A stretch of DNA of 64,000 nucleotides from Otatea glauca (taxonomy: Eukaryota > Streptophyta > Magnoliopsida > Poales > Poaceae): contig CM070713.1 of assembly GCA_036346275.1 (NCBI GenBank), forward strand, positions 69,928,382 to 69,992,381. Reading direction: 5' to 3'. This document shows, piece by piece, positions 23,802-34,778 of the stretch. Each line of letters begins with the position of its first letter. Within the stretch, counting starts at the first letter, position 1. The translations under genes and the position numbers were made by a program. The notes below the pieces were generated by a model. That model was not told where the DNA came from. It did no database searches and was given only the letters and a program-made list of their open reading frames with translations.

Positions 23802-25174
23802 TTAATTATGACATTTCAGTTTCTTTGAAAAAGATATGCAAATTAATACTTGAACTACTAAACACTATATCTAGTGATAGAAAGTTGAGATGAGGACATG
23901 TGAACACCATCTTACTCTATTCCCATATCCAACAAACATGACATTGCCATTTTGTGATATGTTACTGAATGAATTATCAAATGCTATCAGCATCGTGACT
24001 TTTCATACTAAGAAACAGGCATCTTATCATCACTGCTATACCTGAAGCAATTCCAGCAGCAGCACCAGCAGCTACAAGAGCAATCCGCCTTTCCCTGTTA
24101 TTCTCCATCATTTCCGAGCACCCATTTGCACATGATTTGCCAATATCCACACTAGGGCCTTCAGGCCCCAACGAGCAACCAGTACCTAGAGTTACGGCAG
24201 CCTGGATAGCCTTTACGGTCGGAAAGATGGCTGCAAGGAAGTTGATTCCTTGCCTCTGAGGAGGTTTCACAAGTTTCAGCTGCTCAAATATCTCGAGCAA
24301 CCCATGCATCATTCCCACAACCACGCCTCCTGTCACAGGGATCAGCAGTATCCTGTGCCAAGTATCAGCTAGCCTCTGTAGGCAGAGCCAAGCTGCACCT
24401 TCATTGGGGGTACCTGCCCATGCCCATTCATGGATGACATGTACCTACCAAAGCCATAACGGGAGCTGTATATAGAATCATTCATGCAAGATGCAACCAC
24501 AAAATCTCAACTTTTATCCACCTACCTTGCTTTTACTTCAAATTGGAGTGTTTGGGTTACAGACAATAATGCACCAATAAAAATTCTACATTAGCATAAG
24601 ACGGCAGGTTTTAACGAAATTTGTTGTGTTTTGGGCACTCACCACTTCAATCTCACATCATTTAATTACATAATACTTCCTAGGATGCAAAAACAAGTAA
24701 ACCTATTGTGGTAAGATATATGTAAGGTAATGCTTTCGTGTACTGGTTTGAATACACAGGTATTGTTTGCCTATACAAATGGGACCAATTTTGCAGTATG
24801 GCACGAATTTATTCCACCAGTTTTCCCATAGCATTTGTGTAAGCTCTTTAATTCACATTTCCCGGAAAGCACTTAGACATTCAAAACAATGTCTAGATCC
24901 TATAAAAGGCTCACTATATCTTAACATCAATTCCAGCCAGAAAGAGCACAATGCAGCAACCAAACCCACTTAAAATTGCACACGGATATCCAAGTTTCCA
25001 GCCAGAACCACTCACCCCGCGGTTGAACGCGGCTACGCAGATGCCGGTGGCGAGGCCGAGGAGACAGCCGATGAGCAGCAGCACCCACTCGGGGGGCGCC
25101 CCGTCGCCGAGCTCCTCCCCCGCCCTCTCCCTCTGCTGCTGCGGCGGCGGCGACGGAGTCGGGGACGGCTGCTC

Positions 25175-26210
25175 TGTTGGAATTAATGCTGAATTAATTC
25201 AATGGAAGAAGTCAAAAGGGTGTTGAGTTGAGTGTATGGTCTTTAGTACCATATTGCTTAGCTAGGTGGAGTGCAACCAACATATAAGGGGAGTTCATGC
25301 ATGGACTCTAGTATGAGTGGTGGCAAGGCTAGAGGTACACATGGTTGGCTTTGCTAAGCTATGGACACACACACACGCACGCGCGCGCGCGCGTATATCG
25401 CGTATTTCGTGTGTTTATCGCGTGACTTGTGACGACGCGCGACCGTGATTGAGACGTGCTAAGTGTACATAACCTTTTTGCCACGTGTACCGGCTATGCC
25501 ACATCACCTGACACCTCGACTGCTGACGTGGCGCTGCGGACTCGGGGAGACGCACGTTTTCGTGCGGTTAGTCCGTTCGCCCACGTTGCGAGATTCTAGG
25601 GGGCGGTTCCTGGAATCGTGGCAGATCGGCTGGTTTTTCGCGAGACAGTTTCGGTTCGCAGTTTCTTAAAGGGAGACGTCCCTGTTCGTGAAGAAGTGCG
25701 CGACAGAAATCAATCTCGTTCTCTCCAACTCCAGTTCTTGCTGCTTTCGAGTCATCCGATCCCTTCGCTTATCGTGCAACAAGCGTGAGGGAGAGCAGTG
25801 TCTCCGTTCCGACGCCGGTAACTTGACGCCCTGCACGGGAGACCGGCGATCAGGTTTCTGGGAAGCGCCGCACCGCGCGACTGCTCGTCTTCTTCTTCGT
25901 TCGTCGCATCGCTTCTGCGCAGCTTCCCGTTCTTCGTCAAGCCCTCAGTGAGTGTTCTGAACTAGGCAGTTCTTAGTCCAAGTGATCCCTTTTGTGGTTA
26001 GATCTTTTGAGAATGCATGCTGCTATGATAGTTTTGTTTACATCTATGTATCTTTTGGGCTATCTAGCATCTGTAGGCATGTTTTCTTTACTAGCATGTT
26101 TTGTCAATTTGCTGGCTGCTAGTAACCGTGTTGTAGACGCAATATTTATCATGTTCTTATTGCGTATCTTTGGAATTAAATTAATGTTATGCCATGTTAA
26201 TTTTCCAACA
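25175..26210. mobile_element. Solo LTR, 1036 bp, in the CLC duplicate
   Basis: It starts TGTTGGAATTAA and ends TTCCAACA, with complementary termini. It is flanked by the 5-bp duplication tgctc (25170-25174 and 26211-26215). The intact CLC exon 1 shows the unbroken site. No internal retrotransposon genes are present, so it is a solo LTR left by recombination. Short frames inside it are not supported as genes. Confidence 0.88.
25372..25394. repeat. (AC)n/(CG)n simple repeat
   Basis: Alternating purine-pyrimidine run inside the solo LTR: about five AC units followed by about eight CG units. Such DNA can adopt Z-form. Confidence 0.85.
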
Positions 26211-26780
26211 TGCTCGGGGGGCGCGGAGGAGCGTTCGAGCTGCTGGTGGTGGTGTCGGCCGCCAGATCCGTGGGCGGAGATGCGGCGGTCGAGGTGGCGC
26301 AGAGGTCGCGCGACGCTTCCGCGCCTCGGGAGGCGGTGACGGTGGCCTCGCTGCCGCCTCGACGTCGGGCGTGGTGGTGGCGGCCACGAGCGCGGCGAGG
26401 GGACGGAGACGCCGACACCGACGCCACGGCCCGGCGGAGGGTTGGGATCCGAGGAGCAAAGCGTGGTCATCGCCGCAGAGGACATGGTGGCGTCAGTGTC
26501 AAGAAGGTCGCATCGAGATCTGGAGGCGGGATGCGAATGCTAGAGAGGGAGGCAAAGCGGAAAGGTTGACAAATGAGGCGGCAGGCGACGCGGGAAGGGA
26601 GGGAGAAGCACGAGCACGAGCTCGAGACAGGGGGTGACGGGTTGCGCACTCACTCGCCAGTCGCGAGTCGCGCGCATGTGCCTCAACGGCGACCAGCGAG
26701 TGTAACCAGGGCCCTAAAAGTACCTCTAGGCTCTCACAAGCTTCTAGATTGGCTCTTCTAACTCCGCTCAAATTTATACC

Positions 26781-27903
26781 ATATATTTTCTTATATAGTT
26801 CAAGAAGATATTAAAAATAATTAGATTACTTTTAATTATTATCACTGAGCACTATATTCATTACATATATGTAAAGAATATAAAGTAAAGATAATATTTA
26901 TTAGGAGTGTGTAGGAAACATCACACTAATTTTGTATTGAAATATGAAATACGTTCTATATTTATCGACAAAATCATTCAAAAAATATGTATATAAATTT
27001 GGACGGAAAGAGTATTTAAGCTCGATTGGAACTCTAAATGAGCAGAGCTTAAGGTTGATCGTGAGCTCGTGGGTTTCAATGAATCAACTTCGAATAACTC
27101 ACTAGCACTCGATAAATTTACTATTATGGGTCACTTGTTGAATATTACTGTATGTTAACTATTATTGAGCTTACTCTCGAGTCAAGCTTAAGCTTGAGAT
27201 TCTTTTATTGTTAAAAATCAGTGTATGTTAAATTGTTAAATATTACCAGCATACTCGAATAAACTGAAACAGCTAAACTTAAACCTAGATTTAGACTCGA
27301 ATCCCAGATCAAGCTCGCTCAAGAATCAAGATCGACTTGCGCTTACGAGGTCAGATTCGCTCGAGGGGACCGGATCTTCTGTAACGGGGGACGAGTTGTT
27401 ACAGGTGCGACGAGTAGAGTCAGCCTAAGAGGTTGTCATGCTAATTGCGTTTATGAGTTTTTTTCTTTCTTCATATTAGTTTATGGTGTTCTCATGAGTT
27501 AATTATAAATGTCGCTGACCACTCTCTCCTGTCTTTATTTTAATATACTAACTAATCGAGTGATGAAGATTCGTACCATAGTTTAACTTGTGCTGGTGTG
27601 CTACGTTCGTCGTGACAAGCTAGATACTAATTTTGAAACAAGGTGCCGAGTCAGATAATAACAACTGGTTGGTAGAACATCATGGTCCTAGAAAGATAAA
27701 ATACTATAAAGTGTGACTGTATTTGTACCTGAGCTGATCCTGTCTGCACTTTAGACAAGGTTGAGCACAAGTAACCAGGGTTGTGGATACCATAGTTACC
27801 ATAGGAAGGTTTTCTATGGAGACCTTTTTTTTTAAAAAAAAAGAAGAATCTTCTATGGAGGCTTTAACCTCAATTTCTAACTTGTAAGTTCTAATTTGTG
27901 GTT
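26781..27903. other. Intergenic, nothing recognised
   Basis: Moderately AT-rich sequence without a supported frame. Phrases such as ctcgatt/agctcgag recur at 27010-27370 with some inverted character, but no clear element ends were found. Confidence 0.5.
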
Positions 27904-28153
27904 CTCGCAAATAGAGATGCCCAAGTGGGCCGGGCTAAACGGGTCAGCCCAAGACACGTCACTATTGGCACGGCCTGCATAGTCTGTATGCTTTGTAAAT
28001 GGGTCGTGCCTGTGTTCACGAAACCGTTTACGGCGGCCATGAGTGAGTCGGTGCAGATGCGGTTTGCAGAAACCGCGAAAAACCGAACGGTTTGCAAATT
28101 TGAAAATTTTGAAATTGGGTCAAATGAGATCACGAAAACTGCGTTTTTTGACG

Positions 28154-28191
28154 AAAAACCGCTCGGTTTTCGTGAAAACCGAGCGGTTTTT
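28154..28191. repeat. Perfect 17-bp-arm hairpin in the hAT 5' region
   Basis: The arm aaaaaccgctcggtttt at 28154-28170 is followed by cgtg and the exact complement at 28175-28191. Related accg...cggt phrases lie on both sides. It could fold back or bind a protein as a dimer. Confidence 0.85.
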
Positions 28192-29888
28192 GGAGAAAAC
28201 CGCAAAAACAGCCCGAGGTTGGAAAATTGGGGGGAAAATAAAAAAAATTAGGAAAAAATGCAAAAAAAAATTGTAAAATTTGTAGAAATACAGGGAAGGT
28301 TAAAATTGAGTAAAAATGTAATAAATATATAAATAAGGTATGTGAAAACATGAAAAATTTCCAGAATGGTCTCTCCTAAATTTGGAAAAAAATCGACATG
28401 ACCTTTGCTATATTTTAGAGAATTAAAAGTTGTAAGTTATGTACTTAGCAATAATATGTCAATAAATAATCTTTCATTGCAATACTACAATCACACAAGT
28501 GCAAAAATCGGCATTTACATAACTACAAAGCAAAATCATTCGCAATTTCACTACCATTTACTTATCAACACCATTTACATTATAATGCATTTAAATTGAA
28601 GTTGTGGAGTAGGCATAAGCATAGCTTCGTCACTCTTCCATTGTCACAAAAATGACATGTTCGACCTACATAAACGGAACATCGAAAACCGATGACAGAA
28701 GGAAAAATGGTGAAAATATAAGAACAAATTGACAAAATCGCAAAAAAAAATTAAAACTGTAAAAAAAATCCCTATTATTCTATAAAACACCTAAGAGAAA
28801 TTTTTACAATTTTTTAAATAATTTATTTCTTCTAAAAAATCTAAAACAGAAATTAATGAAAAGGAACAAATACACTGTCAGATTTTTATAAATAGTAAAA
28901 TGATTTATTATATTCTAAAATTTTAATGAAAATATAACTAGTTCTAAAGGATCATGTACTAAAATTTTCAGAAATATTAGACTTCATTTATTTCCCATAT
29001 AAAATCAAAAATAGAAGAGCATATACAATAATAATAGCACTGTCAGAACTTTTAAAAAAATACACATATCTGATCATCATCTCAAAATTTTACATAATCA
29101 TTTTAATGATGTTATAACATCACAAAAAAAGTTTAAGAAATAATAGACTTCATTTTTTACCCCTAGAAAATAAAAAACTGAAGAGCATATATTGTGACAG
29201 TATCATTGTCATATTTTTTTAAAAATGTACATATATGATAATAATTTAAAAATTTTATAGAATCATTAGTATTACCTAAGGAACGCACAAAAAAATTCAA
29301 ATTTTTTTGACACTTTTTGCTAAATTTCTTCAAAATTTTTAATTTTACTGTTCATCTGGCCGGTTTTCCGAACGTTTTAATTACCGAACCGACTCGGTAC
29401 GGGCGGTTTTCACGAAAACGAGCCATTTTTGATGGTTTTTTGAACCCTGGTCGTGCTTGCACGGCCCATGAATCCGTGTCATGTTTGGGTCGGTACCCCG
29501 GCACGGTATGGCCCGGGCCCGACATGGCACGGCACGGCACGATTACAAGCGACACGGGCCGTTTAGTTTGAAAAATAATCATTTTATAGTCGTTTGAGGT
29601 TTTAAAAAATTTGAAAAAAATTATGAATTTTTTCCTATAAATAGGTGGCTGCCCCCTCATTTCCACACCAGAAAAGTTGCATTCTCTTCTCTTCATTCTC
29701 TTGTGAAAATTCTTTTGCTCTTGATGGTAATTTGGCAAAATTCAAAATAATTTTACCAAAAATCTGAAATTCGGCTCTCGGCTTCTATCAATAAATCAAT
29801 GTAATAATTGTGATTTAATTTTTTATTTTTTAGTATTTTAAATTATATTTTAGTACTAATAGCGTAATTATTTCTTGCAGTTTTCTTT

Positions 29889-31971
29889 ATGGAGCACGAG
29901 GATTTTCCATCCTTCCCAGTTTTTGATTTTGGGATTTCACCCGAGAAGCTTCTTGCATCCTATGAAGCTGCAACAGCTATACCATCCTTAGGCTCTACAA
30001 GTGCTACTGTTTCGGCAAGCACCGAGGCAAAAAGATCAAGACGCAGTACATCGGGAGTCTGTGAGGATTTCGAGCAGATTTTTTAGATATTAGATGGCAT
30101 TCAGAGCAGGTATTCTATTTGTAAATATTGTAAGTATAAATTAACTTCGAAATCTACAGGTATAACTGGGCACTTGAAGAGGTATGCTGAGAGCTGTAAA
30201 AGAAAAGCGGGATGGCTTTGAGACAGACGCAGCTGTTGTACAACCCCGATGGTACAGTACTTAACTGGGACTACGATCCCGAGGTAGCTCGTGAATCTCT
30301 TTGTCGTTTAATCGCTTCTCAAGATTTTCCTTTAAAATTTGGTGAGTCAACTGCATTTGAAAACTATATTAGGATCACTCATAATTCTAGGTTTTCTGCA
30401 GTTTCTAGATAGACAACAACTAAAGATTTGATTAAATACTATAATAATTTTCATAATAAGCTAAAAGAGCAATTTAGTATCTGTACTTTTTCTGTGTTTT
30501 TGACATCTGACATATAGAGTGGTAGAGCTAAAAAGGATTACCTTAGTATAGTTTCTCATTATGTAAATAATGAATGGCAACTAGAGAAGAGAATTATAAG
30601 ATTAAAACTAATTGATGTAGCACACACTGGTGAAAATATTGTTGATTGTATTTTAAAAGTTGTAGAAGATTTTGGCCTTATTGATAACATTTTTACAATA
30701 ACATTAGATAATGCTTCAACAAATACTTCTGCCATAAACATTCTTACTCCGCTTTTCAATTCGTATGTTGAATCTTTCTTATTACATCAGTGTTGTGTTT
30801 GCCATATTATTAATTTTATAGCTAAATCTGGTTTAAACAGTTTAGATCAGTATCTTGAATCTTTTCGCAATGCAATATCTTTCTTAAATAATTATAATCA
30901 ACAAGTAGCAGCATATAAGACTTATTGTATTGCAATGGATGTGCGTCCGCGTAAGTTTGGTTTGGATATGCCTATTAGATGGAACTCTACTTACTTGACG
31001 CTTAAGTCTCTCGTACCCTATGAGAGCACATTTTCTGTTTTTATTAACATGCACTATCGTAGACAGGATGGTCAACTGCTACTCACAGCACAGAGCAACA
31101 TTGGTATGTTGCTAAATACTTGCTTTCATTTTTAGAACTTTTTTATTCCACTGTTGCTTTATCTGGAGTTTATTACTTAACCTCTCCTTTAATTGTGCAT
31201 CATATTTTAGAAATTGCTACCCACTTAAGGAGCCACAAAAATCATAATATCTTGTGTGAAGCTGTTTATGCTATGAAAACTAAAATTTTAAAATATTGGC
31301 AAGAAATTCCTATGTTATATGTATTTGCATTTATTTTAGATCCTAAAGCTAAAGTTCGAGGATTTTCTAATGTTCTCTCACTTCTAAGTGATACGGTAGG
31401 TACTGATTATTCTAGTTACTTTTCAAATGTTCGTGCTAACTTATCTCAAGTTTATGATAAGTATGATCAGAAGTTTGCTGGAGTTCGCATACAGTGACCT
31501 TCACCAGCACCCACAACAGGTAAGAAGAAAACTGCGTGGGGAAAGATATGGGGTGCAGGTGGCTCTTCCTCAAGGAGTTCGACTACAACAACATCAAGTG
31601 CGGATACAACAAGTGGTGGGGAGCTAGCTGTCTATCTCAACAGCGACATTGTCAACTACCAAGAGCAGCAAGAGGACGATTTCAATATTTTGTAGTGGTG
31701 GCACAAGCACAAGATAACATATACGGTGCTTTCCATATTAGCACGGGATGTGTTAACAGTTCTTGCCTCTACGGTTTCTTCGAAACCTGCTTTCAGTCTA
31801 TTCAGAAGAATAATCGAGGAGAGAAGAACAAATCTGACAAGTGAGATGGTGAAAATACTTCTCACTATGAAAGATTGGGAACAAGCTGATCAACGAGCTC
31901 AACATACTGCAGAAAATGTTAAGCTGGCGGAGACGTTTGAAAATCTTTATCTATATAATCAAGCAGGATAA
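29889..31971 (+). pseudogene. hAT transposase pseudogene
   Basis: Reading starts at ATG 29889. A BED-type zinc finger (ICKYCKY...GHLKRYAESC) spans about 30120-30200. The catalytic-core region follows, with a W/DNASTN-type block at about 30700 and MPIRWNSTYL at about 30970-31000. The C-terminal dimerisation domain (WWHKH, LSILARDVL, STVSSKPAFS, KDWEQA) lies at about 31700-31880. Stops at 30084, 30410, 30515 and 31496, plus several frame changes, disrupt it. Family features place it with Ac-like plant hAT transposases, which cut the element out of DNA in the nucleus. Confidence 0.87.
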
Positions 31972-32469
31972 TTATCATCTTCATTTTTTTCATGTATTAC
32001 CGAGCTATAGGTTGTACTCTTTTTTATTTGCCAAGGTTTTCTCGTGTTGAGTTTTTACTTGGCAAAGTTTTTAATGAGGCAGCCAAACATCAATAAAGCT
32101 CATTATTTAATTCCAATTATTTGTCTTATTTTAGAATTTATTTCATATTTTAGCTTTTTATTAATTTACATATATTTTTAAAAGGTTTCTAATTATTCTT
32201 GATTTTCCCCATTTTTTTGTATTTTTTTCTAACATTTTTTTTGCGCTAATGGACCGACCCGGCCCGACCGGTTTAGGCTTGTCAGACTTGTGCCGGCACG
32301 CTACGACCCACGAGACTAACAGGCCGTACTTGGGCTAGCTCCCTGACCCGTGGGCCGACACAACATGACCCGTTTATTAGTTGAGTTGAAATAGATCGTG
32401 CCTAAATGGACCGTGTCGCCCATTTACAGGCCGAGCCATGCCTCCAGTTTGGCCCACTCTACTCGCAAC

Positions 32470-34701
32470 TCTTTTTGAGCGTCTCCAGAAGAACTCCTCT
32501 CCTGACGTCAAAATATTCCGAAGTGTCAATTTTCAAGATGCTATAGACAAAGGGTGTGAAAACTGAAAAGATAATGGGCCTGCATGCCTAAAAAGACTGC
32601 ATGTAATTTGTGGAGCCCAAGCGGATCAATCGGCAGCTGATTCAGGCTACCATGCGACGAGCGTGTAAACGCAGACCGGAAGCAATTTACATAAATGGGC
32701 TTCTCTTAAACGGCCTAGCACATAACAAGCCGAATAGAGCTCTCTTGTAGTTACATTGGACCAGCTAAATTTGAGCTTAAAGTAGCTGTCTCTATGCAAG
32801 GGAATAAGACCAGATGTTGGCCCAAATTTATTGCCGACGGGGCGCTAATGGGCAAGGGAAAAAGCCCAGATTGCGGCTCAAATCATCAACTGTTCAAGGC
32901 CGGACACCTTTTGCTTTTATTCCCTTTCTACAAAGAATAAACATTCAGCTCCAAAAGAGAGAAAAAAAAGTACAAACAGAGGAACGAACGGTCCATCAAA
33001 GCTTCGTTTTCTTCTCCCTTTTAATGGAAAACTACACTTGTTTATTGTGGATGTTTCTTCATAGACACGAATACACACGACCATGCTTCACTTGGATCGT
33101 GCCAAAAATCTTGGCATTCCACCCTTGTCACGAAACTTTGGGCAATAGCATCATGGGCTCGTGGGCGACTCGCGTTATCTTCTTCCTATCACTGTACCAA
33201 CCAATTATGATCCAAGGGAATCCACTCCTACTTCCCAAATGGAAGAGCAAATCGCAGTTTGTAGCGACTAGTATAATAAGTAGCCGCACCATCGCGGTAT
33301 TGCACTACCTAATGCACTACCTGTCTACCTGCGGATGCCATGTATTTTTCTCCGTGTCCTGGAGACTTTGATGGGCATGATATGTTGGTGCACGCACCAC
33401 CGATCGGCCGGGACACCTCACGTGGTTGGTAAGATGGTCATTTTCTTGCTGGTGATCGTGTCATCGGTTGGTACGTGCCTAAGATTATTCTCTCCTCTCG
33501 TTAGCAGGCAGGCAGTTGCCTCGCCCCATCAGAGGCTTCAGGCTCAAGCTAGCTAGCTTGTGATGAAAAGATTCATTGGCTAATCGCGTACAAGATTCCG
33601 CTTTTTCTATGATTTTAAGTGAGACTACACTTTTTTTAAGTAAATTTCACAAAATTACAGATTTATTGTAAAAACTATAAGAAAACTTTTAGTTTATATT
33701 TCAAAAGATTACAGATTTTGAAACTCATATAAAAAATCTATATATTTTAGAATTAATCATTTCTTATAATGGATCTAACATGTAGGCACACGTGATAACA
33801 TCAACAAAAAATGCGGATGCTGGATTGTGCTCAGAGGATTGCTTACCCATATACTACTGCTAGCTAGGAGAGTTTTGGGAAGGTCTAGCTAGTTGCATGG
33901 TGGCTGCTAGCTCAGACTAAAGTTGCTACATCCGAGGCCTGTGCTATGACAATCATTTTGATGGTGACTCAAGCTAGGAGAAGGGCCCTGTGCGAGATTT
34001 TTTACTGTAGCAGACACTGTTGCAAACTGTTTTTTCAATCTGCATCGTCGATTCGCTAGATCCAACGGTCGGATTGAATGCAACTGCAACTGCCAAGGAT
34101 CTGCGTCGCTCAAGCTACTATTAGCATTTGCTAACCACTGCAGTCCACAGCTTGTCAAAATTGGTACTACCAAGATAATGTAGGACGCCATTGGTGATTT
34201 GAAGGACAGAAGTATTATTGTAAGACTGAGTTCATTTGGCTAGATAGGTGCGCTTAACTGCCAACTTAATTGAGCCGAGTTCATAATTGTGCTGCACCTA
34301 ACCAGACTTTCAGATCCAGAAAACCTGCTTTTGCTTACCCATATCTCGTTGCAGCATGGTATTCATTCAATCTGTCACAAGTCACAACACTCCTTATTTT
34401 GAGGGCAACAATGCAGTACAAGCGACAGCAGAAGCTTACAAAGAAGAGAAACGTGAAAATAACAAAGATATAAAATATCAGAGCCCTTAAATTAGATGCC
34501 TGAATCTCGGCGCAGCCTGACCAGAAGTACTGTACTACTCAGTACTCAAACGTACTATGTCAGTTATCGTAGTAGCAGTAATCACTAATCAGGTGGTTGG
34601 AAATGGCATGGATAAAAGATTATTTCAACTGATGAAAGCTACTCGGTGGGATTCCCGAACTCCCAGGAGCAACGGGCGCAAGCCCATGCGCTCGGAATCT
34701 C
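32470..34701. other. Intergenic, no supported gene
   Basis: A plus-strand open frame at 32814-33371 (185 codons) has no recognisable domain and no neighbouring exon structure, so I do not call it a gene. The part at 33990-34130 contains a phrase of the kind often seen in grass repeats (actgtagca...gatccaacggtcgg). No element ends were defined. Confidence 0.5.
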
Positions 34702-34709
34702 TATAAAAG
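34702..34709 (+). promoter_or_regulatory. TATA box of the aspartic protease gene
   Basis: The motif tataaaag lies 77 bp before the ATG at 34779. That distance leaves a 5' UTR of roughly 45 bp. Confidence 0.75.
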
Positions 34710-34778
34710 GCCGCGAGGGGTTGGGGCTTATTGTTATACAGCCACTGAGCAGCCGCAAGAAGGTTTCAGACAGATAAG

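Larger units (their letters stand above)
23271..26780 (-). pseudogene. Partial tandem duplicate of the CLC 5' half
   Basis: Sequence from the middle of exon 3 through intron 2, exon 2, intron 1, exon 1 and the 5' flank is repeated in direct orientation directly upstream of the working gene. Exon 2 copy lies at 24042-24444 and still reads through. The exon 3 copy is cut at 23271. The exon 1 copy is split into about 25014-25174 and 26216-26486 by a solo LTR and carries small deletions that shift the frame. With no later exons, it cannot make a channel. It could still start transcripts that run toward the intact gene. A Helitron sits in its intron 2. Confidence 0.88.
27912..32461 (+). mobile_element. 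hAT-superfamily transposon, 4.55 kb, inactive
   Basis: The ends begin TAGAGATGCCCAAG and, in reverse, TAGAGTGGGCC, an imperfect inverted repeat. The 8-bp flanks are ctcgcaaa (27904-27911) and ctcgcaac (32462-32469), a target duplication with one change. The interior holds a hAT transposase with BED finger and dimerisation domain. AT-rich noncoding DNA fills 28220-29880. Both subterminal regions (27912-28030 and 32250-32461) are GC-rich with many GGCC/CGTGCC phrases, as in other hAT ends. Confidence 0.88.

Noticed and set aside
32814..33371. 185-codon plus-strand open frame as a gene
   Set aside because: No domain, no plausible splice partners, no start context and a composition like the surrounding intergenic DNA.
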